Of a stretch of DNA of 64,000 bases, positions 45,342-55,929 are shown piece by piece. Positions within the stretch are counted from its first letter, which is position 1. Each line of letters starts with the position of its first letter. The notes under the pieces were generated by a model that made no database searches, was not told where the DNA came from, and worked only from the letters and a program-made list of their open reading frames with translations. A program made the position numbers and the translations under genes. This DNA is from Eumeta japonica (lineage: Eukaryota > Arthropoda > Insecta > Lepidoptera > Psychidae), in contig BGZK01000216.1 of assembly GCA_005406025.1 (NCBI GenBank), positions 372,001-436,000 on the forward strand. The letters run 5' to 3'.

Positions 45342-48300
45342 ACAACGCACTTTTATGGCTTTAAATAGACTAACGATCCTATATGTGCATATTTTGAATT
45401 GAATGTACATGTCCCAACTGTTGCGTTTTTTAAATTGAACTTTTTTCAATTAGCTGCTTGGATACGAAAGGAGCTTTTATCTCACATTATTAAAATATGT
45501 ATATTAAAAAATAAAAAGGCATGTTCAAGGCGCGCCTTGTTAGGCTAAAACTAAGTCCCAATAATTTTTTTAATTGGTACTTTTCAAAACTTCAATGTGG
45601 TTTTATTTTTAAATGCATGTTTGAACATGTTTTAAAACGTTTATGCCAGTTATTATCAGAAGTGACCAAAGTAACCAATTTCCTTACCCACTTATTTCAT
45701 TGTTAAAAGATGGTTTTCATAAATAATAAATTGATATAAAAATTTACTATTAAATTAATAATCGTGAGTACCTAAATACATTATTACCTAAATATTGAAT
45801 AATGGTTTATATAACAGAGTTTAATGTATATAATCCTCAACAATAAAAACGCAAATATAAGTTAAGTGAATCAAATTGATTTCACTTGAAATCAGTTGGA
45901 ATCTCATCATAACGACTCTTATATAAAGATGAATAACATTATTAAAACAATTTCAACATTTCGAAATTAAAGAGCTTTTTAAGTATTCTTATCACATCTT
46001 TCTAATGGCATTTGTTATATGATATTCAGCACCATACATTATTTATGCATACATAATGCATCAAACGCATACGCATAATGATATTACTAGGAAATCGATT
46101 CGTTTGATGTGATAATTCAATGTCGGACAATGTTACATGTTCTAAATTTCCTACTAACTTGGCAGATATAACAAATAGATAGATTTCATGTTAAAAATTA
46201 AAATCAGGAATATTATATAATTCTATCACATCAAAGAACCATAAATAAATACTGAGATATAGAAATAAGTAGAGAAAAAAACGGAGTAAATTTTATCAAA
46301 TAAACTAAATATATAGTTGGATATAAGCTTTAATATTTATAAAAATAATCAAAGTTTTATATGCCATGTAGTAGCCTGTGTTAGGTAACTTTATTAAATA
46401 AATAATTTAGCCTTGTTCAGGTGATTCGAATTTATTGATGTTCATTAGTTAGGTACTATAAATGTCAATCATCTTCATTTATATAATGCTAGAAAGTATC
46501 TAGTATAAACGTTTTATAAACTTGACCATTTTCTTGTATACAGTCTAAAAAAAATTCTCTGTAATAAAATATAAGCCCGATAATTTTGTAAGGCATAGCT
46601 ACATAAACAAATAGCGGGGTGCACCAAAAGTAAAAACGTAATTTGTAAGTAATCCATATAAGATTTTGCAGATAATCGTTTTAAGTTACAGATCAAGTTA
46701 ACGAAGTACATTTTTACTTTTAATATAACTTGCTAGAAGAAAGGCAACTGTCAGATTGTGGCTTACAAAACATTATATCTGTATAAAATTTCCTGTGTTT
46801 TTGAGTGATATTCACAGGATTTGACTATCAGAAAGTTGCTTCATGTAGAAATATGCATCATAGACTTCGTAATATCACATCATCTATTCTACAAGAACAC
46901 ATTTTGCATGAGAAATCTATGATTATAACAATATTCCAAGCATATATAGGCTTTAATCAATGTGTAGAGAGAATATATCAGTGGTTCCTAATTTTTCTGG
47001 CTATGGAACTCTATTGATCATATTGTTTTTGGTGTGGGGCGCCATTTTGATAATATTAAACTTGATTTAATAAAATACATTTTATCTCTGAGAACAACCT
47101 TTCCGAGACTTAAGAAATGCTTTAACTATCAGAACTCGGAACTGCTGTGACCCTTCTACGGAATCCTAGGATTATGCACACCATGTTTAGGAAATACTGA
47201 AATAAATAAACTTCTAAATGATTTTAGTCTAGATTATTCCTATTTTATTACTACCATAAACAGCTGTTATCTATTGCTTAATGAAAAAATATTTTCTATA
47301 GTTTGTGGTTGTATCATTAAATCCATTTGGATGAATAATAATTAATCAATTTGTAAAATTAATTAATTAAAAATCTTTTGTCAATTATCTGCTAATTTTA
47401 ATTTCAATTTAAAATTTTTTTTTTGGAGAATTGATGTCCAACATGGGAACGAGATTACAAAAAAGGGCTCAAATCCAGGGCAATATTATATTTTAAAATA
47501 TCTTTCAATCTGACTTCATTTTGCGAGTTCAACTAGCAGAATCCTTTCTTTATTTATACTATTCTTTGTAACAAAAGCTCAAGTATAAATTCATAATCTA
47601 TAATAATAATTGTAATCTATTACTTCTAGATTTGTTTCTTGATTTAATATCAGGGCTTGTAGACTCATGTAAAACAACATTCAAAATTATGTTTGTTAAT
47701 CAAAAATATTGGAAAATTATTAGCAATAAGGTTTATTTTAATTAAAAATATTTATTTTAATTTAAACGCATGTAGATTAGAAATCTGCATTTGAGTATTA
47801 TTGAGGGGGCATTCGGAATTGTTTTTAAAAGCATCAATATAACCACTCTTTGTTCTATTTGATAGATTCTACAAGGTTACAATTGTTGCCACCTAGAGAA
47901 CCATATAAAAAAGAATGACATATCCTTTTGGTTGTAAATAGGATATCAACTTCAAAGCTCCTCAAGCTTCCTATTCTATTTTTTGTAGAATAGAATGCAT
48001 ACAACAGTGCGAACAACAGACACAGTCATATTACACGATGCAGGCAGCTATAAATTCTAATGGAAAGGTTCAGATAAACCCACTAAAGGTTTTCATTTTC
48101 ATTTTGATGTAGATTTTAATACTTGAAGGAAAAATCACTTAGTAATGACTCAGTTACAAAATAAAATAGAACCTTATATTATTAAACAAACAATTCTAGC
48201 ATATATATAAATTGGTTCTCACAAACAGCTTTAAGGGTTACGATCCAAATTTTTATTTTGATAATGGTATGCTTATCAAATTTGTCTATTATAGATGTCT

Positions 48301-48785
48301 CCCTTGGAGTAACAAGTTAAAAAAAATATATAAACATTGCTAAATTAACACTATTCATGGTATTTTTAGGTAATTAAATTTTTGCTATGGTATTGTTTCT
48401 TTACAACAAACAGCAATACTTGTATGATACATATGGATAGATATAATCTACACAAATAAAATACATAAGTATATTTTGCATAGTAAGTTGTATTCGTATA
48501 TGAAAATTCATGAATTGCAAAAAAAAAATTAGAAATGATTGAGAAAAATATAGAATGACATGAACTCAAAATCAGAAATATAAATAATCTATGTATACAT
48601 GTTAGTCAACTATGTAAAATCACAAATTCATTTACTGGGCTCTGTGTGCTCATGTTCAATAAAGTCCTTGTGGATATACAACATTTATACTTATATAAAT
48701 CAGCATTATTAAGCAATCGCTCAGTAAAAAAAAGGGTATTATACATTTTCCAAATATTTAGAAGACAAATATTCGTGGACATAAG
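45342..48785. other. Long AT-rich stretch, possible intron of the signal-peptide gene
   Basis: No open frame with a recognisable domain. If the leader exon at 45290 is real this would be the start of a large intron. Several poly-T/poly-A runs; no clear transposon ends. Confidence 0.35.
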
Positions 48786-48789
48786 CTGC

Positions 48790-48990
48790 TCAACTTCTTA
48801 CCGGGCTGTTTTGTTCATTAGATAATGGTTTTGTATTTGTTTTGTCTATGTATGATGAAATTAGAAAAGAGCTACCTTTAAGTTTCTTGCTTGTCCTTTT
48901 TGAGGGAAAACTGCTTTCCTAAAGAGTGGTAAAGTGTATATTTGCAAAAAAAATGTACAGTATTTCAAGTGTTAATTTATGAAAATACAT
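48790..48990 (+). repeat. Interspersed repeat, copy of the 3190/51211 family
   Basis: ttaccgggctgttttgttca, ggttttgtatttgttttgtc, tatgtatgatgaaattagaa and agagctacctttaagtttct match 51280-51420 inverted almost word for word. Non-coding as far as visible. Confidence 0.7.
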
Positions 48991-49369
48991 TTATGGAATT
49001 TTTTCTGTGAGAATTGTATGATATTCCCACGGCAAACTGTAATTACGTCAAAATATTGACTCTGCTTGAGATTTCATTCCAAATTTCCATTCTAACAAAC
49101 CTATCTATGGGTTTGGGAGGAACATGCATTATGTTGGACTTAAGATTTCTATATTTTTAGTCTTCTGACGTTTCTTAAGCCAATTTATAGGCGGAATTTT
49201 CTCAAAGAAAACGAAAACGATTCCATTGAAATAGAGAGAAAAAAAAACTAAGCGAAAAAAAAAATAACAACATTGTCGGTCTATTACACGTCACTGCTTC
49301 AAGTTTACGATAACTTTGATCCACAACTTATCGTCAGCTTAACTAATCTAATGTGCGCTCTATATGAAG

Positions 49370-49500
49370 TGCCATAAGGTCCGATCCGCTTTGTGCCGTA
49401 CCAAAATATGGCGGCAAGGGGAGAGGCGGAGGTCGTAAATATGTCGGCTTTATGGCCGACCTCGCTCGAGGGGTGAGAAAATGTCGATGGAAAGTAAGTT
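49370..49500 (+). promoter_or_regulatory. GC-rich patch ending in a splice-donor-like site
   Basis: gcggcaaggggagaggcgg and ggccgacctcgctcgaggg break the AT background, and gaaagtaagt at 49491 is a strong donor match. The ATG at 49441 stops after 11 codons, so if an exon exists here it is non-coding or read in another frame. It may be an alternative 5' exon. Confidence 0.2.
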
Positions 49501-49689
49501 TTTCCAGAATGCCGTTTGGATTGGATTTATATTTTTAGGATTCGGCACGGCCCGACGGCCTGCTTCAATAGGGGCGGAGTTAAATGAATTAACGTATATA
49601 ACGCACTCTTTTTAAAGATTCTATGATATATCTAAAAATTGAAAAAAAAAGACTACCGTCCGTCCGCGACTCTACCCGCTTGGACATTG

Positions 49690-50005
49690 AATGGATCCCG
49701 TCGTCTCGTATGTCGACCGATCGCTCTGTCAATCGTGATTCCAATTTTCGTTCCACTCTGTCCCGATAGCGTTCTCGCCGCTTTTGATTCTGAACCGACT
49801 TTTGACTAGCGAGTCTAAGTGGATTTAGATTCTGCTCCGATTCTAAATATCAATACCACTTTCGATTCTGATTTCGGTGCTGCTCCTCACATTGATTCCG
49901 GTCACGTTCTTGATACTAATTTTAGTTCCGCACTTGATTTCGACCTTAATCCCTTTCCGGTCTTCGATCCCTCCCGGTCTTGTCTATCGATTCTGCTCCT
50001 CGCGC
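49690..50005 (-). repeat. Degenerate hexamer array (GATTCC type)
   Basis: Repeats of gattctgatttcg and gattccggt with drift. It gives a spurious Asp/Ser-rich open frame on the plus strand. Same composition class as 30175-31120 and 53395-53590. Confidence 0.6.
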
Positions 50006-50009
50006 TTGT

Positions 50010-51205
50010 GATTTAATAATTTTGATTCCACTAACGCTGAGGGTTCCCGTTCGGACGCAACCAGGGTAAACGCTAGTATCTAAATAGAATTTGGGCTATA
50101 TTACTCGGGGATAGTGTAGCTTTTTATGAGCGAATGAATTTTTAGGTTCGGTTCAGTGGTTAACTTCAATAGTACAAACGTGCAGACGAAGTCGAGTACA
50201 AATGCCAGTTTTTCTTTTATATTTATAATCTTCACGTAAGCAATAAATGACAAAAATTTTATCGCAGTCGAACGAACGGTAGGGCAGCGCATAAAACAGG
50301 AACAAATAAATATTTATTTTAATATATTATATTTATCGATTGTGATAAGGGGGTTTTCAAAAAAGCAAACGCATTAGTTCTAAAGGGACGATAACGCACT
50401 AGTGACTAGTAAGATTCCATATATTCATAGACAACGGTAGTTAACAAATCTCTGGTAGCTCGACTGCCATTTTACTTGAGCACAATCAGAAAAAGTAGTA
50501 CAATGTGTTTACCCCTGGAACTTATTTGCCGAGTTAGTACATTTAGTGCGATAAAATCTAAAGTCGCCATTAAAATTATCACTGACAGAATGCTTAATAT
50601 TGCACAATTAAATAAGAAAAAAAAAACGTGCGATAATTTTTTAAATTAATTTTCTTTTCATTTTTAAAAGTATAGTCTTCTGGATCTTTCGTTCAACATA
50701 GTATACAAACTAATTCTGTAATTATAAATTTTTTTCTATTATAATATTGTGAATTTATTTAATAGAAAACCGTTGTGCATGCGAGTTTTATAACCGAGCC
50801 CTCAAAGGGTTAATATTGTTTGTTATCTTAATTAAACAGTCATTGTAGAAAATATATAAACATTATGACGGATTCATATCAAATTAATCGGCAAATATTT
50901 GATATGAAAAACTAATCGATTTCAAAAAAAAAAAACAACAGGTAGACAGTAATTAAGAATAAGGTTAATTTAACCAATATAATTAGAAAATAACGAAATA
51001 GATAACTAATTTAATTGCGATGGGAGTATAGATATGTAATATACATTTGAACTGCGATGTTGTTATTACCCGACTGCTCGAAATAAAAGAGGGTAATATG
51101 CTGATTTATCATATTTAAATCAATGATTCTTTACGCCGTCTTGTTTTCATACTTTTATTCCACTTTTATGCAGTGGGACTTTTTTTTCAAATATCTTTAT
51201 TTTGT
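50010..51205. other. AT-rich DNA, no gene recognised
   Basis: Contains a duplicated word pair near 50876-50908 (catatcaaat, then atttgatatg) forming a weak hairpin. Nothing else. Confidence 0.4.
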
Positions 51206-51210
51206 AGGTT

Positions 51211-51425
51211 CTAAAATAACACTTGAAATACGTCATAATTTTTTGCGAATTTACACCTTACCGCTCGTTCGGGAGGCAGTTTTCCCTCAAGAAGAACGAA
51301 AAAGAAACTTAAGGGTAGCTCTTTTCTAATTTTATCATACATAGCCAAAACAAATACGAAACCGTTAAGAACGAAACAGCCCGGCAAGAAGACCAGCCGC
51401 TTATGCTCATGAATGCTCATGAATG
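51211..51425 (-). repeat. Interspersed repeat, minus-strand copy of the 48790 family
   Basis: On the minus strand it reads the same words as 48790-48990 (ctgtttcgttcttaacggtt, tcgtatttgttttggctatg, gagctacccttaagtttctt). A 69-codon open frame on this strand is an incidental reading of the repeat. Confidence 0.7.
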
Positions 51426-51796
51426 TCTTCTAAATGTTCGGGAAACTGTATAAATGCCCTTTTTTACTGAGTAATCGTTTAATAATGCTCTTAAATTTAT
51501 GTAGGGGTAAACCTTTTATTTCCATAGGGACCCTATTGAACATGCGCACACAGAGCCCCCTCAAATAAATCTGTGACTGCATAGTCGGGTAGCACGTGAA
51601 CACAGTTTATTCTGCATAATTTCATTTTAATTTCTATAATAATATTTTTTTGTAGAACAACTCTAAAATATACAAAATCATTGGGAACGTCCTTCTTAAT
51701 TCCGAACACATTGATTGATTTCAAACGTTTTGAACTAGCCAGAGCAAACAAGAATGAAGATATTGTTGTGTCGGACTTCGATCACGCGAAGCATAC

Positions 51797-51965
51797 GCAG
51801 GTCGCGGGCTGTTAATGACGGCTGTCACCAATGTGGCGACAGCGGCCACTTAGGGTCGTCGTGCCCCCCGAGGCACGAAGCGCTTCTTTTAATTTGACTT
51901 GAGATTAAAAAACCCATTTGTCCATTCGTCGGTGATGGTATTAACCGCTAAGCCCATACCATTTA
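51797..51965 (-). mobile_element. SINE copy (Bm1-like), minus strand
   Basis: On the minus strand: gggcttagcggttaatacca (A-box region), then gcttcgtgcctcggggggca, cgacgaccctaagtggccgc and cacattggtgacagccgtca. The B-box is degraded. Confidence 0.65.
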
Positions 51966-52075
51966 CTTTGTTTAAGACAATTAAATAAACTAAATAAGCA
52001 ATGGCTAGGTGACCCGTGTGAATACTTCGCATCCATAGTGGTCAGTTACGTAATATAATAAAGTAGAAATAAGTA

Positions 52076-52095
52076 TATATATATATATATATATA
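52076..52095. repeat. (TA)n microsatellite
   Basis: About ten uninterrupted TA steps after aataagta. Confidence 0.9.
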
Positions 52096-52099
52096 AATA

Positions 52100-52970
52100 T
52101 TTTATTGGAACGAAGTTCCTTAAGGGGCATTGCGGAGGGTACCCGTAAAGCGTAAGATTTTTATGTATAGTCTCTGTATGACGGCTGTACAGTGTCTGAT
52201 GTATAGTCTACGTGATGACTGTGATTATTATTATAGTTTGTTATTATTATTATAACATTCGACTAACGTTTCATGATCTACGCGTGGCTTGTGTTATTAA
52301 TTACTTAAATTTTGTTCTATTTATGAGGTTATTGAGTATAATTAAATTTTGTTTAAAATAATAATATTTAATTTCTCTGAAATCAATTTAATTAATACTG
52401 TTATTAATTATACAATTAAAATGAATAAAAATGAGTATAAAAAAATCATAATAAAAATGTATACATGAATAATTATTTTCTTTATACCTCGAATAGAACT
52501 TGAAACTAATATTTTTATAATAAGAAACTTCGTTCCTATCTAGTGTCCCACGACACCACTTCGTTTTTTTCACAAAAAAATAGTAACAAAAATATTTAGG
52601 CAGGTTTTTTGAATTGCTCAGGTGCCCTAACTTGCAGAAGTTACAAAAACATGTTTGACAATACAATAAAAACTAAGAATTTTACTCCTACAAATGGGAA
52701 CGGGGGCGTTCTTTATAATTTTACCAAGCGCTAATCATCGACGCCCACGCATTGCTGGATCACTGTGCGTATTTATCGCGCCAATAACAGTAACATCTAT
52801 TTTGTACAGTAAATCCATTGTGTATATGCATAAGATGTCACTACCGATCGCTATTGAATTTTTATTTAAGTTTTTATATTCTTCATTTTTTCGCTTTTTT
52901 TAATGATCGAGTTTTATATCAAAATACTGAATGCCACCCTTAGAAATTAGAAAGGTTTTTGTTACATATT
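52100..52970. other. AT-rich DNA, no gene recognised
   Basis: The word cgaagttcctt at 52112 and gaaacttcgttccta at 52526 share an inverted cgaagtt/aacttcg core about 410 bases apart and may bound a degraded element. Not confirmed. Confidence 0.35.
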
Positions 52971-52978
52971 GTATAGGG

Positions 52979-53205
52979 CAGGGTTTCCCAAACTTATTTT
53001 CACTGTGACGCCCTTGGGAGTTTGCTATTTTTTTACAACGCCTCTCAACGCAGCCCTCAAAAATATGTACTAATGTTAGTACTAGCCTAGGGACGTTTGT
53101 CAGAATGCGCACGGCGCTCACTAAAGTACCCTGTGGCTCACTCGACTCGGTCGCATCGACATGCGACGCCCCTTGGCGTTGCGACGTACAGTTTGGGAAG
53201 CCCTG
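52979..53205. mobile_element. hAT-type MITE, 227 bp, with 8-bp duplication
   Basis: Left end cagggtttcccaaactt and right end, inverted, cagggcttcccaaactg. Flanks gtataggg (52971-52978) and gtataggt (53206-53213) match at seven of eight positions. The interior carries cgcccttggg and the opposing cccttggcg words. No coding sequence. Confidence 0.9.
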
Positions 53206-53309
53206 GTATAGGTGAAAAGCGAAAAAATAATTCTACAATTGGCATCGTCACGCCTATATAACGCTAGTTCTGTACATAACTGCGTTTATTTTAATATTGC
53301 ATTATTAGA

Positions 53310-53600
53310 CTAGCTATCCGGCCGCGGCTTTGATTGCGTTGAATTTCTTCGTCTCTTATACAGTTTCCATGTTAGTTCGATGTCACTGTAAATCCAACTT
53401 CAATTTTTGCCCCAGCTCGGATTTCGATCTCGATCTCACGTCCAGTTACAATCCTAATCTTGGTCCGCATTCCGATTCTGGTTTCATTTTTGATTCGAAT
53501 CTCGATCCCCTTTTAAGCTCCGACCGTGATTCCATTTTGTGTTTCGATCTCGTCCTTGCTAGCGATTTTGATCTCAGTCCCGTTTTCATTTGCGGTTTTT
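53310..53600 (-). mobile_element. Helitron 3' end relic containing a GATTCC-type array
   Basis: CTAG at 53310-53313 followed by ctatccggccgcggctttga is a minus-strand Helitron 3' end, with A at 53309 giving CTAG|T. From about 53395 to 53590 it holds a degenerate gatttcgatctcgat/gattctggttt array. No TC terminus was found, so the right boundary is approximate. The plus-strand open frame over the array is low-complexity and not a real gene. Confidence 0.6.
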
Positions 53601-53749
53601 GAATCCACGTAAACACAAATTAAACATTTTTAGTTCTCTTTTTGTAACATAAAAACGGTAATTTTCATTGATGTTACTACATAACACGGTGTCGTAGGAT
53701 TTGCATTATATTGTTTTAACATCGTATGGGCAGCGTGTAACAAAAAACA

Positions 53750-54365
53750 ACTTTTTAACTTCCCGCTAAGAAAATTGAAAATTTTCGGGAAGTTATATGG
53801 TTTCATCCCATTTTGCAAAAATCGAGTTCTGATCAGATCTCGACGTTCTGAGGGTCTAGGAAGCTTCCCTGATCATCCCTGAGATGATGTCCGTATGCCT
53901 GTGTGGATGTGGGTTTGTGTGTGTGTGCGTGTGTGAGCGTGTATGTTTGGATGTATGTAAACCTCTTATAACTTTTAAACGGCTTGACCGAATCGAGCCC
54001 ACTAAAGGGCGTTCCAAAGAGTTTCACCAAACTTAGATTTCCTGAAAATTTGGGTCGATTTGGACCGGTAGATTTTGAGAAATTTTAAAAAAAATAAGAT
54101 TTTTTTTTAAAGTGGTTTTTTCAAAATAATTTTAAAATGGCTTGACCGATCAATTCCAAAATCTAATCAGCTCTTAACATATTAAAAACACGTCGATTGC
54201 CGTAAACCGGATCAAAATCGGTAGATTCGTTTGCGAGAAATCGTTGTCGAAAGAAATCGAAACAAATCGTTTTTTTACTCAAAAAATCGCGTCATATCCC
54301 GTATTTTTCGAGTGTTTTGAACTCGAAAATAGCGAGAAGTTTCAGGGTTGGCCTACAGGGTTAAC
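53750..54365. mobile_element. Dispersed element with hairpins near both ends
   Basis: Begins with a hairpin at 53756-53796 (aacttcccg, aaaattgaaaatttt, cgggaagtt) and ends with another at 54304-54336 (tttttcgagt, then actcgaaaa). The middle has a (GT)n-like run at 53912-53945 and two similar clauses, aaacggcttgaccgaatcga near 53980 and aaatggcttgaccgatcaat near 54135, suggesting an internal duplication. Superfamily not identified. Confidence 0.45.
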
Positions 54366-54523
54366 CTATTTTTTTTTATTTGCTTACATAAAGTAACAAA
54401 ATATATATATAAATTGAAAAGAAATCAATTGAATACCATGTAAATCAATCTCGAATGATAAGAACATAAACTAAAAACAAACACGTTGTTCCATTCCATT
54501 CATTGTTGTGAAATGTAAAAGTT

Positions 54524-54560
54524 TTATATATGAAATGTAAAACTTTTACATTTCATATAT
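54524..54560. repeat. Perfect inverted repeat, 16-base arms
   Basis: Arm tatatgaaatgtaaaa, single central c, exact complement. A third direct copy of gaaatgtaaaa lies just upstream at 54510. Confidence 0.8.
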
Positions 54561-54573
54561 ACGTATATACCTA

Positions 54574-55168
54574 CTAGCTTTTGCCCGCGGCATCGCCCGC
54601 GTGGACAAATTAGACACACGGCACACAATTCCTCATTTTATATATCAAGTAATCTTGCTGTCATTGCTGACAATCCGATCCTGTTTTCTAATTAAAGTTT
54701 CGATTTCTCAGTTAGTTTCGATTCGGTCACATTGTCTATTCCAGTCGTGCGTCTTCCTTTTTTTCAATAGCTCTTGATTACGATATCGATTCCGATTGAG
54801 ATATCGATCCCGTTTACCATATCGGTCCCGATTGCAATATCCATTCCGATTACGGTAACGATCCCGATTATGACGACGGCCCGATTTACGATATCTATCT
54901 CGGTTACGATATAGGTCTCGATTACGATAACGATTTCGATATCGAAATCGTAATCAATATCGGGATCGTTATCGTAATCGAATCGGATTTTTGTTAATTA
55001 TTGCAACTAATTAGTGGGAGGTATAAGGTATCATGTGTACAATCCAGAAAATATTGTATTTGTATGCTAAGTTTCATCTAAATCCGTCCAGCCGTTTATG
55101 CGTAATTGAGTTACAAATAACCGAACATCGACACAAAGTATCATATTTTTTATATTTTAATAATGGGA
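54574..55168 (-). mobile_element. Non-autonomous Helitron, 595 bp, with internal GATTACGATAT-type array
   Basis: On the minus strand it starts tcccattattaaaatataaa and ends gcgatgccgcgggcaaaagC followed by TAG, i.e. the CTAG terminus. The preceding base is A and the following base T, the Helitron insertion signature. It includes the common segment ggctggacggatttagatga near its 5' end. The interior 54775-54990 is a drifting dodecamer array (gattacgatatc-like on the plus strand) ending in a self-complementary gatttcgatatcgaaatc. Confidence 0.78.
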
Positions 55169-55479
55169 TATAATACTGGAAAAGACGCACTGTAAAACTG
55201 TACATTTTAATTTATTATGATTTTTTTTATTATCAAACCATTATTATTAATCATATAATTGCAATCGAATTGTTGACACTCCCTTGCTTACGCTTTCGCT
55301 CTATTCCACGCTCTCACACCGTATCTTACTCTTCCGCCTCCCTCTTAATACTTACCATTTACTCTAAACAAAGAAAACGATAAGCATGACCGACAAAATA
55401 AAATAAAATTAATGACTTTAAAATTTTCTAGTTATAAGGAGTCATACAGATAAACGTACAATGAAAAAAATTGTATGCA

Positions 55480-55915
55480 CTAGTATACATTAAAGTTCAT
55501 TAAAATCAACTTTAACTATTGTTGAGCTTTGAAAAAACATATAAACGACCAAAAGACCCTAACATAAAGTAGCTTATGTCCGTTCCCCGGTGTCAAACTA
55601 TATATATGCCAAATTTCATCCAAATCAATATAGGGATTTAGGGGTGACAACATAGCAGACAGACAGATAGAGACACTTTTGCACGTACCTTGTACAATAT
55701 AAAATAGTATACTCTATTGGTACATTTAAAATTAGTTTAACTATTGTTGAGCTATGAAAAAAGATACAAACGAACAGACAAACATATACACAAAAACTAG
55801 GCTATGTTCTTCCCCGGGACTCATACTATTTTCATACCGAATTTGCATTAAATCGGTTCAGCAGTTTAAGCGTGAAGAGGTAATAGACAGACACACTTTA
55901 TATTAGTATGGTTTC
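55480..55915 (+). repeat. Two tandem copies of a ~225-bp diverged repeat
   Basis: taactattgttgagc occurs at 55513 and 55738, each followed by a gaaaaa-rich part, a tatgt(c)cgttccccgg-like clause, an aaatc(g/a)gtt-like clause and a gacagacagata/gacagacacactttat end. The clauses resemble tails of lepidopteran transposons, and ttatattagtatgg at 55898 is a common terminal word. Confidence 0.65.
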
Positions 55916-55929
55916 AGTAAGCTTAAACT

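Noticed and set aside
49819..50016. Asp/Ser-rich open frame resembling a repetitive secreted protein
   Set aside because: It is a translation of the degenerate GATTCC array; the same array lacks an open frame elsewhere.
51211..51420. 69-codon minus-strand open frame
   Set aside because: It lies in an interspersed repeat whose other copy (48790) has no matching open frame.
53330..53602. 90-codon open frame with FDLD/DSNLD repeats
   Set aside because: Same GATTCC-type array inside a Helitron relic; no start context or domain.
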